Assembly (NCBI RefSeq): GCF_000142905.1 | Contig: NW_013657677.1 | Location: 186,001 to 250,000 of the forward strand | Origin: Thecamonas trahens ATCC 50062 | Lineage: Eukaryota; Apusozoa; Apusomonadida; Apusomonadidae | Reading direction: 5' to 3' | Length of the DNA stretch: 64,000 nt | Shown: positions 31,729 through 41,900 of the stretch, in pieces | Position numbering within the stretch: position 1 is the first letter of the stretch | How the letters are laid out: each line of letters starts with the position of its first letter | Translations under genes and position numbers: made by a program | The notes under the pieces: generated by a model | What the model was told of the DNA's origin: nothing | Databases searched by the model: none | The model's input: only the letters and a program-made list of their open reading frames with translations

Positions 31729-34697
31729 ATGACAGGTGTGATATCAAGGCGGGGGCATGTAGGACTGATGGTGGTGAGCGTACTCACGGCTCTCTTGCTG
31801 CTGGAGACGCGAGGAGGCTCCGTGGCGCCTCCGCCACCGTCTTACATCCTCGCACTCGACACCTACGTGGCGACAGGACCGGACCTGGCCTTTGCGGCCG
31901 AGGCGGTACTGGCGCATCCACTGGCGCATCCAGTCTCATGCTCTGCACCGCTGAAGCTAGTTCCACCACGGGAGCATTGCGATACACCGACTCGCTGGTG
32001 GTGCTCGACTCATCAGCATCGTGCCGGATGGAGGCCATCAAACCCATGCTCGATCCGCTGCTGAGGCGCGAGTGGGGCGCCTCCATCCGGGCTATCTACC
32101 GCAACGCGCGGTTGGATGTGGCCCCACTCTCGTTCCGTGGCTCGACATCGATTGACACGGCGGCAACGCTCGGCGCGCCGGCAGTGTGGTCGTACGGCTC
32201 GCACGGCGAGGGCATCCGTGTGGCGATCTTCGACACGGGACTCGCCAGCGAGGCGCCGGGCTTTGGCGACGCAGTGGAGGAGATTACCAACTGGACATCG
32301 GACGAGACAACGAGCGACGCTATTGGGCACGGCACGTTTGTGGCCGGGCTGGTGGCCTCGCGCGAGCCGCGGTGCCCGGGCTTTGCACCTGCGGCCTCGC
32401 TGCTCATCTTTCGGGTATTTACCTCGAACCAGATGTCGTACACGGCGTGGTTCCTCGACGCGTTCAACTACGCGCTGCAGGCGGGCGTCGACGTGCTCAA
32501 CCTCTCGATTGGCGGGCCGGACTTTAGCGACGCGCCGTTTATGGACAAGGTCAACGAGTTGTCGGCCAACTCGGTCATTGTGGTTTCGGCCATCGGCAAC
32601 GACGGCCCGTTGTACGGGACGCTTAACAATCCAGGTGACCAGCTGGATGTGATTGGCGTCGGTGGTGTCGACGGCATGGAGCGGCTGGCCAAGTTCTCGT
32701 CGCGCGGCATGACGACTTGGGAGCTTCCGGGAGGATACGGGCGGGTCAAGCCCGACGTAGTGGCGTACGCGACGGCGGTGCGGGGTTTAGCGGCCGACGG
32801 TTCGTGCCGCACGCTATCAGGCACGTCTGTGGCGTCACCGGTGGTTGCGGGCGCGGTGGCGCTTCTGGCGTCGACCGTGCCCGCCGAGAAGCGCGCGGCC
32901 ATTATCAATCCGGCGTCGATGAAGCAGGCCCTGACCGAGTCTGCGCGGCGGCTCGACGAGGCGAACGTGTTTGAACAGGGTGCGGGCCTGCTCAACCTGC
33001 AAGGCGCGGCCGCAATTCTGGCGTCGTACACGCCGCGGGCGTCGGCCTTTCCACCGATTGTCGATCTGACCGATTGCCCATACATGTGGCCGTACTGCGT
33101 GACGCCGCTGTACGCCACGGCACAGCCTGTCATTGTCAACGTTACGCTGCTCAACGGCATGGGCGTCCACGGCGAGCTCCTTGACGAGCCGGTGTGGGAG
33201 ACGTCCAACTGCGCAGGCGTGCTTGATGTCACTTTTACGCACTCGGCAGTCCTCTGGCCATGGACAGGCTACGTCGCGCTGCACATCCGAGTCAGCGAGG
33301 AGAGCAGCGATGTGTCGCGTGAGTGCGAGGGCTCAGTCACGGTCACCATTGTCTCACTGGAGACCGGCGGCTCGGTGCGGACGACCGAGCTAGTCATTCC
33401 GGTGACGGCGCGGGTGATGCCGACGCCCAAGCGTGCGCAACGACTGCTGTGGGACCAGTTTCACTCGCTCCGCTACCCTCCCGGTTACTTTCCGCGCGAT
33501 TCGATGGCGCTTGGTGCCGACGTGCTCGACTGGAACGGCGACCATATCCACACCAACTTTCGCTCGCTCTTTGAGGCCCTCATCAACGCTGGGTATGTGG
33601 TCGAGGTTCTCGGCGCGCCGCTGACCTGCTTCGATCCCAAGCTCTACGGCGCGCTGCTCCTTGTCGATCCGGAGGAGGAGTACTATGCGGCCGAAGTCGA
33701 CGCCCTGACATCTGCCGTTCGCGACGACGGCCTGGCAGTGGTGGTTGTCGCCGAGTGGTTCAACGGCGCGCTCGCCGACGACCTCAAGTTCTTTGATGAG
33801 GCGACGCGCCAGGAGTGGGAGCCTGTGACCGGCGGTGCCAACGTGCCTGCCCTCAACGAGCTCCTTGCACCGTTTGGTGTGGCGCTCTCGGACGCGGTTG
33901 TCTCGGGTGTGCTCTCGCTTCCGGCCGGGCAGGTTGTGCTCGATGCCAGCTCGGGTATTGCGCGGTTCCCGGCAGGCGGGCGGCTGGTGGGCGGAAAGTT
34001 CCGGACCGAGGTGCCTGGCGCGTCGGGCTCTGTCTTTGCCAACGTGCTGGGCGTGGCTGGTGCCGGCACGGGCTCGGTTGCGGTCTTTGCGGACTCGTCG
34101 TGTCTTGATGACGCTGCGGCGACGCAAGAGTGCTTCTGGCTCCTGCTGCGGGTTTTGGAGCATGTTGCCCGCGGCGCCGATCTCGATGTGGCCGCGCTGG
34201 GGCTGGGAACCCCGCTCCGGCGAGTCTATGTCGCCTCGGGCGTCTCGGAGCCGACTCGGTTCTCTGCGGCGCTGGGCTACTACTCGGGCGTTGTCGACGA
34301 GCAGCATGGGGCTGGCTCGCAGGCGCGCGGGTGCGAGGGTGCGGCGCAGTCGCACGCGCACCGGCACACCATCTCAGACAAGCTAGCAGCCGGCGAGTAC
34401 TACTCGGACGGCGAGCGGATGCGGTTCCGAGGACAACCAAACGTGCGACTTGGGCCGCGGCCGATGCCTGTTGGCCCCACTGCCGGCGAGTGGCGCGAGG
34501 GCGTGTTCTCGTGGCTCTCCTCGCTCCCGGCCAAGATCATAGGGTCGCTCTTTTCCAAGATCAAGGCCTTTGTCACCCAAGGCGGGCTCTGGATGGTCCT
34601 GCTCATCATCGGCCTCCTCCTCTGGCTTGCCCGCCTCATCATGCATCGTGTCTTGGACTCTGAAGCCTACTCGCTCAATTCGAAGGACTTTGTGTAA
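31729..34697 (+). CDS. MBTPS1: Site-1 protease, subtilisin-like (one frame break)
   Basis: This membrane-anchored Golgi serine protease makes the first luminal cut in SREBP and ATF6-type precursors. A signal peptide (VGLMVVSVLTALLLL) and prodomain (SYILALDTYV) open it. The catalytic triad is clear: Asp in VAIFDTGL, His in GHGTFVAGL, Ser in LSGTSVASPVVAG, with oxyanion Asn in VSAIGNDGPLYGT. Very strongly conserved blocks include GYGRVKPDVV, LLWDQFHSLRYPPGYFPRD and NGDHIHTNFRSLFE. A membrane helix (GLWMVLLIIGLLLWLARLI) lies near the C-terminus with a short tail. Total length ~990 residues, near the family's 1,050. The frame breaks near 31978-31984 between prodomain segments (PPREHCD and YTDSLVVLD), equal to one missing base; no intron signals are present. 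Confidence 0.96.
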
Positions 34698-34805
34698 ACA
34701 GTCGAACGTCTTTGAGCTGTGGCGGGTGCGGGTGCGGCGAGCGGGCGAGCGGCGGTCGCCGCAGCGCCGCGCGACGTGACTCAACTTGGCTCATCGAGCG
34801 AGTGC

Positions 34806-36437
34806 ATGGAGGAGGTAGTGTACCGGGCGGCAACCAACCCATGCCGAGCGGGAAGCGGAGCGTTTGCGGTGAGCATGTGCCGTTGGGCGGTCCACCCGTC
34901 GGACGTGGTGCCACCGCTGGCCGGTGCGCGGCTGGTGGCGGCGGTGGCTTGCGAGCCGAGGCGGAGCGCCGACGGCGATGCGGTCGCAGCTGCGGCCATC
35001 GACTGCAGCCTGTGCATGCTGGGTGGCGGCGGATGGGACGCCGATGCAAGCGGGGGCTGGGATGCTGATCGAGTGGCAGCGTACATGGCTGCCATGGTGG
35101 ATGCCGCGCCCGGGGCGGCGGTCGACCTCCCGCTCGGCGAGCCGCAGACCGAGGTGGAGGTTCTAGCCCAGCGGGATGCCGTGGCCAGACCGCTCATTGA
35201 TGCCGAGAACGACGGGCATAATGAGCGCGAAGAATGCCACCAGCGGCGTGTGCATCTGCTGAGGGTACTCGTTTCTAAGCGGCCGGATAAGGACGCCGAG
35301 CTCGCCGAGCTGGTGACGCTCGAGCGCGCGGGCGATGCCGCCGCCACGGTCGTCTATGTCCCGCTTTGCCCCACTGACGCCGTCCCGTTCTACTACCCAC
35401 GGGCGGTGTGGTGGCGGATTGACTATGCAGCACTGGCGGCGGGAGCGAGCGACAGCAATGATGACGATGGCGAGGGCGTGCTACGTGGCGAGATCGAGGT
35501 CCGCGCGGCGTTTGCGGCACCCGACGCTGCGGCGGCGTTCAGCAAACACGGGCCGTTTCTGGCCAAGAAGGCTGTCTCGTTTGCCAACGGAACGCAAGTC
35601 GGGCGCAAGAAAAAGTACATCTTTGACACGGTGGTCCCACGGAGCGTGTACTCTGCGCGGCGGGCTGAGATCAAGGAGCGGTATGCACAGGCGCTGATGG
35701 ACGGATGGGCCGAGGCCACTGATCCGGGCAAGCACGTGTTCGAGGACGTGTCAATCGCGGCGTACATGGTGTGCTTGGTGGAAGCGCTCCGCAGCCGCGG
35801 TGCGCCCGCCACTGACGTCGACATCATTGATCTTGGCTGCGGCAACGGCGTTCTCGTTCACTTGCTAGTCGAGGAGGGAGTGCGGGTGGTCGGCGTTGAC
35901 TGCCAGGTCCGCAAGTCGTGGACGGCGCCGAGCCTGTTTTCGTCGGCGGCGCAGGCATCGCTGATGCACAAGGTGCTACAGCCGAGCTCGATGGAGCTCA
36001 CCGAGCTCGGGGTCACCTCGGCGCTCCTGCTGCTCGGGAACCACGCCGACGAGCTCTCGCCGTGGATTCCGTTCCTTGCGCGCGACTGGGGCGTTCCGCA
36101 CTTTGCGCTCATTCCTTGCTGCACCCATACCTTTGATGGGCGATTCACCCGCCGCGATCCGGACAAGGGCCGGTACGCCACCTACTGTGAGTGGCTGGTG
36201 AACGTTGCCCACGCCGCTGGTTTTGATCTTGTGCGCGAGCACATGCGGCTGCCATCAACCAAGAACGTGGTCATGCTCGACGCTGGAGTCGTGGATCCCA
36301 CCTCGGACGCCGCCTCCATTCTTCGCGCTGCTGACGCTGATGCCGAGCTCCTCGAGCGGATCCGCGCCGACCATGCCGCCGCCCAGTTTGCGCCGCGCAA
36401 GCCGGTCGGCTCGCTCACCTTTGACCCGCCGAGCTGA
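34806..36437 (+). CDS. TRMT44: tRNA(Ser) (uridine-44-2'-O)-methyltransferase
   Basis: The 543-residue protein matches the Trm44 family, which 2'-O-methylates U44 of tRNA(Ser) using S-adenosylmethionine in the cytosol. The SAM-binding motif IIDLGCGNGVLVHLL lies near residue 340. Downstream are the family blocks LLLLGNHADELSPWIPFLA, FALIPCCTHTFDG and LPSTKNVVML. Upstream, GRKKKYIFDTVVPRSVY is also typical. ATG 34806 (MEEVVYRAATNP) is the first in frame; a GTG-initiated extension to 34719 would be only Ala/Gly-rich. The gene begins 108 bases after the site-1 protease stop on the same strand. Confidence 0.92.
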   Translation: MEEVVYRAATNPCRAGSGAFAVSMCRWAVHPSDVVPPLAGARLVAAVACEPRRSADGDAVAAAAIDCSLCMLGGGGWDADASGGWDADRVAAYMAAMVDAAPGAAVDLPLGEPQTEVEVLAQRDAVARPLIDAENDGHNEREECHQRRVHLLRVLVSKRPDKDAELAELVTLERAGDAAATVVYVPLCPTDAVPFYYPRAVWWRIDYAALAAGASDSNDDDGEGVLRGEIEVRAAFAAPDAAAAFSKHGPFLAKKAVSFANGTQVGRKKKYIFDTVVPRSVYSARRAEIKERYAQALMDGWAEATDPGKHVFEDVSIAAYMVCLVEALRSRGAPATDVDIIDLGCGNGVLVHLLVEEGVRVVGVDCQVRKSWTAPSLFSSAAQASLMHKVLQPSSMELTELGVTSALLLLGNHADELSPWIPFLARDWGVPHFALIPCCTHTFDGRFTRRDPDKGRYATYCEWLVNVAHAAGFDLVREHMRLPSTKNVVMLDAGVVDPTSDAASILRAADADAELLERIRADHAAAQFAPRKPVGSLTFDPPS

Positions 36438-36546
36438 TCCAATTTGCGTCACACACGCCGCCCGCTCACCTCGAGCGCTCTGCGGCCGACAGACTGACGG
36501 CTGCCGATAGTCTGACGGCACGCCACGTTCGTCTCCAAAACCAACC

Positions 36547-37789
36547 ATGTCTGCCGAGAACTCCAACAAGCGCCCGGCCAACGGCCTCCCTGAGGGCCAG
36601 CCCGTTGCCAAGAAGCTCCGTGTACGAACCACTAAAGTAGCGCAATGCAGCGCTTGTTTGTTGTCAGTATGAGTGCGCGGGAGGGGAAGGGGGAGTGCAC
36701 GGGGGGGGGGGGGGGGGGGGGGGCGGGTGTGGTCAGATCCGGATCCGGATCCTTGGCGCCCCTCCCCGTCCCCCCCCCCCCGTCCCCCCCCCCCCTTCCC
36801 TCCATCCAAGTGGTCGGCCACTGCCTCCTCGGCAGCCAAGGACGGCAGTCTGGATACCAGCACAACGTGTTGTTAGTCTAGCCCCTATACCCACAACCGT
36901 GGTTTGGGATGTTGTGGTCTTGCAGGGACGATGGCAGTAGGGGGGTCCCCTTCCCCTGTCTCCTTCCCCCCCCCCTCCCCCCGCCATGTTGCGGGACAGA
37001 GGCGACGTGCGGCTTTCTTTGGTACTTTTTTTGCAGGCGGGTGCAACAGGGAACCTTTTTTGGAGGGCTGGAAGGGGAGGTAGGGGGTAACGACTCATGT
37101 GTGTGGTACTGATATGCTGGGTTTAGGGACTTCCGGAGACATACGTCCTTCCGCCGAACGTGATTGTGATGCGGGAGACGATGCAGACGCGCGGGATGTT
37201 CACCATCATCCGCGACGAGAAGACAACGCACCAGGACTTTGTGTTCTACTTTGATCGCCTCTCGCGGCTGCTTATCGAAGAGGCGCTGTCGTACCTGCCG
37301 GCGGAGGAGGTGGATGTTATGACGCCGACCGGCGAGGCGTACCCGGGCATCCGGTGGACCCGCAACCTCTGTGGGGTCCCGATCATCCGGGCTGGCGAGG
37401 CGTTTGAGATTGCGCTTCGCGGCATCCTCCGCGACTGCGTCATCGGCAAGATCCTCATCCAGCGCGACGAGGAGACCACCCTGCCCAAGCTGTTCTACTC
37501 CAAGCTTCCCAAGGACATTTCGGAGCGGACTGTTCTCCTCCTCGACCCGATGCTGGCGACGGGCGGCTCGGCCAAGGCTGCCATCCAGGTCCTCATCGAC
37601 TCGGGCGTGGCCGAGGACTCGATCATGTTCATCAACCTGGTCTCGTGCCCGGAGGGCCTGCAGGCTATCTACGAGGCATACCCCAAGGTCTGTGTCGTCA
37701 CTGGCGAGGTCGATCGCCAGCTCAACGAGCGCGCCTACATCATGCCCGGCCTCGGCGACGCCGGCGACCGCTACATGGGCACCGAGTGA
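36547..37789 (+). CDS. UPRT: Uracil phosphoribosyltransferase
   Basis: It converts uracil and PRPP to UMP in pyrimidine salvage. Exons 36547-36621 and 37127-37789 join in phase 0 to give 245 residues; the joint reads VAKKLRGLPETYVLPPNV. Conserved features are MRETMQTRGMFTIIRDE near the start, CGVPIIRAGEAFE, the PRPP-binding loop LLLDPMLATGGSA near residue 165, and the uracil-binding end YIMPGLGDAGDRYMGTE, which is identical in style to fungal and plant UPRT. The first exon is a 25-residue Lys/Pro-rich leader. The intron is five times longer than most others here. Confidence 0.96.
36622..37126 (+). other. Spliceosomal intron, 505 nt, with long G and C homopolymers
   Basis: Donor GTACGA, acceptor GGGTTTAG, with a branch-like TACTGAT about 20 bases upstream of the acceptor. 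It contains a 23-base G run (36701-36723) and two C runs of about 12 (around 36768-36795), able to pair with each other or form quadruplex/i-motif structures. Confidence 0.88.
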
Positions 37790-38249
37790 TCCCGCTGTGG
37801 GCACAAACTGTTTTCCCCGTAGTCTCTCATCCCCCTTCTCTTTTCCCCTCCCCCCCCCCCGCCTTCCTGCTTCCTCCCTCCCTCATTCTCCTCTCCCACA
37901 CTGAGCAACAGCACCTGATCCGTATCTCGGTATCATCCGTAATCAATCTCCTTTACCTCGTCGTCTCATTTCATTTCATTTCATTTCATTGTATTTCATT
38001 TCATTGCATTGCATTGCATTTCATGTCGTTCCCCCATGGAACAACCGTTCCCTGCCGGAGTCCCCACCACTCCCCCTCCCTCCCCACCCCCCCCTCCACC
38101 CAACCACGCCACACCGTGCAAGCGCAGGCCCACCACCTCTCACCCTTTGCCCTGGCCACGACCCTGCTGCTCACGAAAACAGAAAAGGAGAAGAGCGAGA
38201 CATTGACCACACACACATACATATAGACACACACACGCGCACACTTTCC
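37790..38249. other. Intergenic region, 460 bases, with ATTTC pentanucleotide repeats
   Basis: It lies between UPRT and TMEM230 on the same strand and should carry the UPRT 3' flank and TMEM230 promoter. A TTTCA/TTGCA array at about 37970-38022 and CA-rich DNA just before the TMEM230 ATG are the only structures seen. Confidence 0.6.
37970..38022 (+). repeat. (ATTTC)n / (ATTGC)n pentanucleotide microsatellite
   Basis: About ten five-base units: ATTTC copies followed by three ATTGC variants, ending before the TMEM230 promoter. Confidence 0.9.
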
Positions 38250-38852
38250 ATGTCCTCTGTGGAGCTTGACGAGTTTGGAGGTGGCGTGGGTGGGCCCGGT
38301 ATGGTGACCAGCGGTGGTGGCAAGGACAAGTCCAACGACGACGACGACGGCAAGTCACAGGTCCACAGCTACTCGGCCACCACCTCGTACCGTGGTGGTA
38401 AGGGTCACACCCGTAACCCTCCGCACAGTTCCTCCATCCGCAGAGTCGTACGCTCTCCTTCCCCCTCCCACCCCCCCACCCTCCCTCCCGCCCAAACGCT
38501 GCTGCTGCTCACTCACCTCGTCATCCTTCCCTCCTTCCTCTCTCTGATGCAGATGTCCTCGATCGGGCCGGGTCGACGGGCGCCGGATACGTATGTAGTT
38601 CCAGAGGAGAAGCCACCGACACGGGCTATCTGGCGGGCGGTGCTGATGCTGCTCGCAGGCACTTTTCTCATCGGGTTGGGCGTACTCCTCCTCACCGGCA
38701 TCATCCCCACCTTTTACTGGCGTCGTGGATGGTCTCTCTGCTTCATCGGCTCGCTGCTCTTCATCCCTGGCTCATACTACTCGTATGTGGCGTACGGTGC
38801 GTGGATGGGCTACAAGGGCTACCGCTACTCGCTCATCCCAGACGTCGACTGA
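38250..38852 (+). CDS. TMEM230: TMEM230-like two-pass membrane protein
   Basis: Exons 38250-38447 and 38553-38852 give 165 residues. The C-terminal 95 residues match TMEM230 (DUF872): a first helix (AVLMLLAGTFLIGLGVLLLTG), a second (SLCFIGSLLFIPGSYYSYVAYGAW) and the signature tail YKGYRYSLIPDVD. TMEM230 traffics on recycling and synaptic vesicles. The N-terminal region is an acidic, Gly/Ser-rich cytosolic leader longer than in animals. The intron keeps frame (105 nt, no stop), so the unspliced reading also looks open; its pyrimidine-rich interior would insert Pro/Leu-rich nonsense. The stop is 53 bases from the convergent CFAP44 stop. Confidence 0.9.
   Translation: MSSVELDEFGGGVGGPGMVTSGGGKDKSNDDDDGKSQVHSYSATTSYRGGKGHTRNPPHSSSIRRVVRSPSPSHPPTLPPAQTLLLLTHLVILPSFLSLMQMSSIGPGRRAPDTYVVPEEKPPTRAIWRAVLMLLAGTFLIGLGVLLLTGIIPTFYWRRGWSLCFIGSLLFIPGSYYSYVAYGAWMGYKGYRYSLIPDVD
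38448..38552 (+). other. Spliceosomal intron, 105 nt
   Basis: Donor GTACGC, acceptor TGATGCAG, with a strongly C/T-rich body. The length is a multiple of three. The exact donor could instead be a GTCG three bases upstream. Confidence 0.75.
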
Positions 38853-38905
38853 GGCTGGATAAAGGATCGACTACGGGTGCTTTGTGCGCGTGGTTGGCTT
38901 ATGTT

Positions 38906-41900
38906 TCACTTGAGCGAGAGCGTCCGGATTTCGCTGCGGAGCTTGGCGGCTTCGGCCTCCTGGTTGCGGATGCGACGGCGGAGCGAGTTGACCTCGTCGC
39001 GCTCGCGCTTGCGATGGACGTTGGAGAACTCGGCGACCTGCAAATGTTGCTGGGTCACGTTGAGCGTCCGCTCCAGCTGCTGCTGCTCGGCCATGAGGGT
39101 AGTGAGGCGGGTGAGACGGGCCGTGTTGGCGGCGGTGGCTGCTGCCAGCTCGTCCTTGGCCCGGCGCAGCGCCTCGTCGGCGCGCATGAGCTCGGCGATG
39201 CGCTTCGAGTCTGCGGCGCGGAGGAGCGCTTTGAGCTCGTCCGCCGACTTGTTCACCGACATTTCCAGGACGTGGTCGAGGTCGATGAGCTTGCCAAACT
39301 TGAGCATCTGGACGTCTTCTGCTCGCGCGGCCAGCTCCTCGCGCTCCTCGCGCTTGGCCTTCTTCTCCTTCACCAGCTTGGCAAGCAACTTCTCGAGCGA
39401 CCGCTTCTTCTCATCGAGCTCGCGCAGTTCGCCGCGGAGCTCGCCTGACCTTGCTTGCAGCTTGGCGAGCGTTGCCTCGGAGAAAACCAGCGCGTCGTCG
39501 AGGTCGTGCGGCAGCCGGCCGTCGTGGACGTAGTAGATCTGGTCGAGCTGGAGCGAGACCGTGATGTCGAGCTCGTTGAGCTGGCTCTGTTTCTCGCGCT
39601 GAAAGGCGTCAATCGCCTCGCGCGCTGCGCTCAGGCCCGAGTCGGCGTCCTTGGCCTTGGCTAGCGACTTTGCTGACGCCGCAATGCGGTCGCGCTCCTC
39701 CATGATGGCGCCTACCGCGTCCTGCGACTCGAGGCGCTCCGCCCGGAGGGCGAGGACTGCGTCAAAAAGCACCGGCTCGCACCGCGGCGGCATAACGTCC
39801 TCGCCGTCGTCCGACTCGCTGCCCGAGCCTGACTCGGACTCGTAGTCTGACTCGTAGTCTGAGTCCGAGTCGGACGCCTCGGAGCGCCCGCCGCGGTCGC
39901 CTCGGTCACGGTCGCCGCCGGTCGCCCGCTTCCGCCGACGCACATTGCGGCAGAAGATCTTCCACAGCGCGTCGTAGATAGACGCCGGCGCTGACTCTAG
40001 AAGCGCATCAAACTTGGCAGTCCACTCGTCGTCCGACGGCATGGCGAGCAGCTGCGCTTCCTTCTCGTCGAGCGCCGCCGTGCACGCCACAATCTTGTCG
40101 TGGATCTTGGCCTGCTCCGCGAGCTTTGCCTCTAGGATCGCCGACAGCTCGCGGTCACGCTTATCGAACTCCTTCAGCAGCAGAAGCTCCTGGTAGAGCA
40201 CAATCATCTTCATCTGCGCCATCTTGAGCACACCCTCGAGCTCAAACTTTTGCGCCCGAAGCGAGGCGAGCAAGGCGTCAAACTGACGCACCGCACGCAT
40301 GTCATCTTCCAGAAGCGCCTGCTTTTCCATCCGGAGCTTGGCCGACTCGAATCGCTGCTCAAGGTCCGAGCCGCGGACCTTGGTCCGCGCCACCGCCGTG
40401 CTTGGCCCGGCTCCGGACTCGGCCAGCGCAAGCGCGTAAACCGGCACAGCATCGACCCGTCCAGCGCTCGCCACCACGCCGTGGACCACAGGCCCACACA
40501 CCGGCGCCGTCACCGGCTCGGCTCGGCTCGCCCGGATCACCGCTCCCTGCGGCGTGTCCAATGCAAGGACAGCCTCGGCCGGCACGCCCAAGTTCGGCAG
40601 TGAATGCACGATCGATGTGGCCCCGGCAGCCTCCGAGTTGCCGCTCTGCGCCTGCAACGGCGGCTTAAAGGTGACCAGGTCAAGGACGGCGTCGAGGCTT
40701 GCGCCCGTCGCCTCGATGTCCATGCCTAGCTGCGATGCAGAACCTGCCAGCCGCTGCCGGCCGAGCGCTGCGGCCTCCTTGGAGACGAGCGAGTGCTCTT
40801 GCTGCCGCTGGAGCAGCTCGTCCGACTCTGCGAGCTCGAGAACCTGCCATGGGTACTCGGCGTCGTTGACAGGCGCAGGACGAAAGTACTCTCCATGCTC
40901 GCCGAGCGCCTCGTCGATCTCCACCAGCCGCGCAGTGTGAGCCCGGACCTGCTCGATGAGCTTGGCCTTGGTCTCACGCGCCGCCAGCAGCGACGTGTTG
41001 AAAGCCCGCTTGCGCTCCAGGATCTCGGCGGCAAGCAAGACCATCTCGTGACCTTTTGACGTGGCGTTGACCCGTTCGTGCTCCGGCACCACGTAGTCTG
41101 GCGATGACTTGAGCTTGTAGTCACCGAGCGTCGCTGACGCATTGTCAATCGCCGCCTGCGTCTCCGGGTCGACGAACCCGGGCTTGGGCCGCTTCGCCAT
41201 CAGCGCTGCCCGCGCCCGTTCGCGGGCCTCGATTTTGGCTCGCCGCAGCTCGAGCTTGGACTTGAGCGGAACTGCAGGCCCGAGAACTCCGCCGCGCTTG
41301 ATCCGCGGGAGCCCGGTCGAGCCCGACGCCTGGCTCGAACCATCGCCGCGGTCCGACTCGCCGTCGAGTGTCTTGTTGCTGACGGTAGTCTCGCTTGTCT
41401 GAAGCGCGAGAGCGCTCTCGGCTTCGGCCGCCGCCGCCGCCCGCGCCTCGGCAAATGCCCGTGCCTCGGCCACAGCCTCGTCCATGCCGGGTTGCGGGAC
41501 GCAGGTGCGGAAGGTGGAGACAACAAAGTTGTCGTCGAGCGCGGTCACCACAATACGGTGCGTCTCGATCGGGTCGATAAACCGTGCCCGGAGCTTGGCT
41601 AGCAGCAGCCGCTTCCGCCGCGAGTCCCACTCGAGCAACTTCTGTGCAAGCTCAAGCTTATCAGCGTTGGCGGCCGCCAGCCGGTCGGCAAGCTTGGGGT
41701 CGAGCTGAAACGCCGCACGCTCCAGCTGCTCGTCCGGCGGTGCCGAGTGGTTCTCTTCTAGCAGCGCGTCGTAGAGCACCTTCATGTGCGCCACCTGATC
41801 GCGAACCTTGGCCTTCTTCACCTCGGCGGCGGCCTCGGCGGCAGCCTGCTCGCGCTTGAGCTTTTGCTCGTACACTGAATACTGCTCCGGCTCGTCGCCA

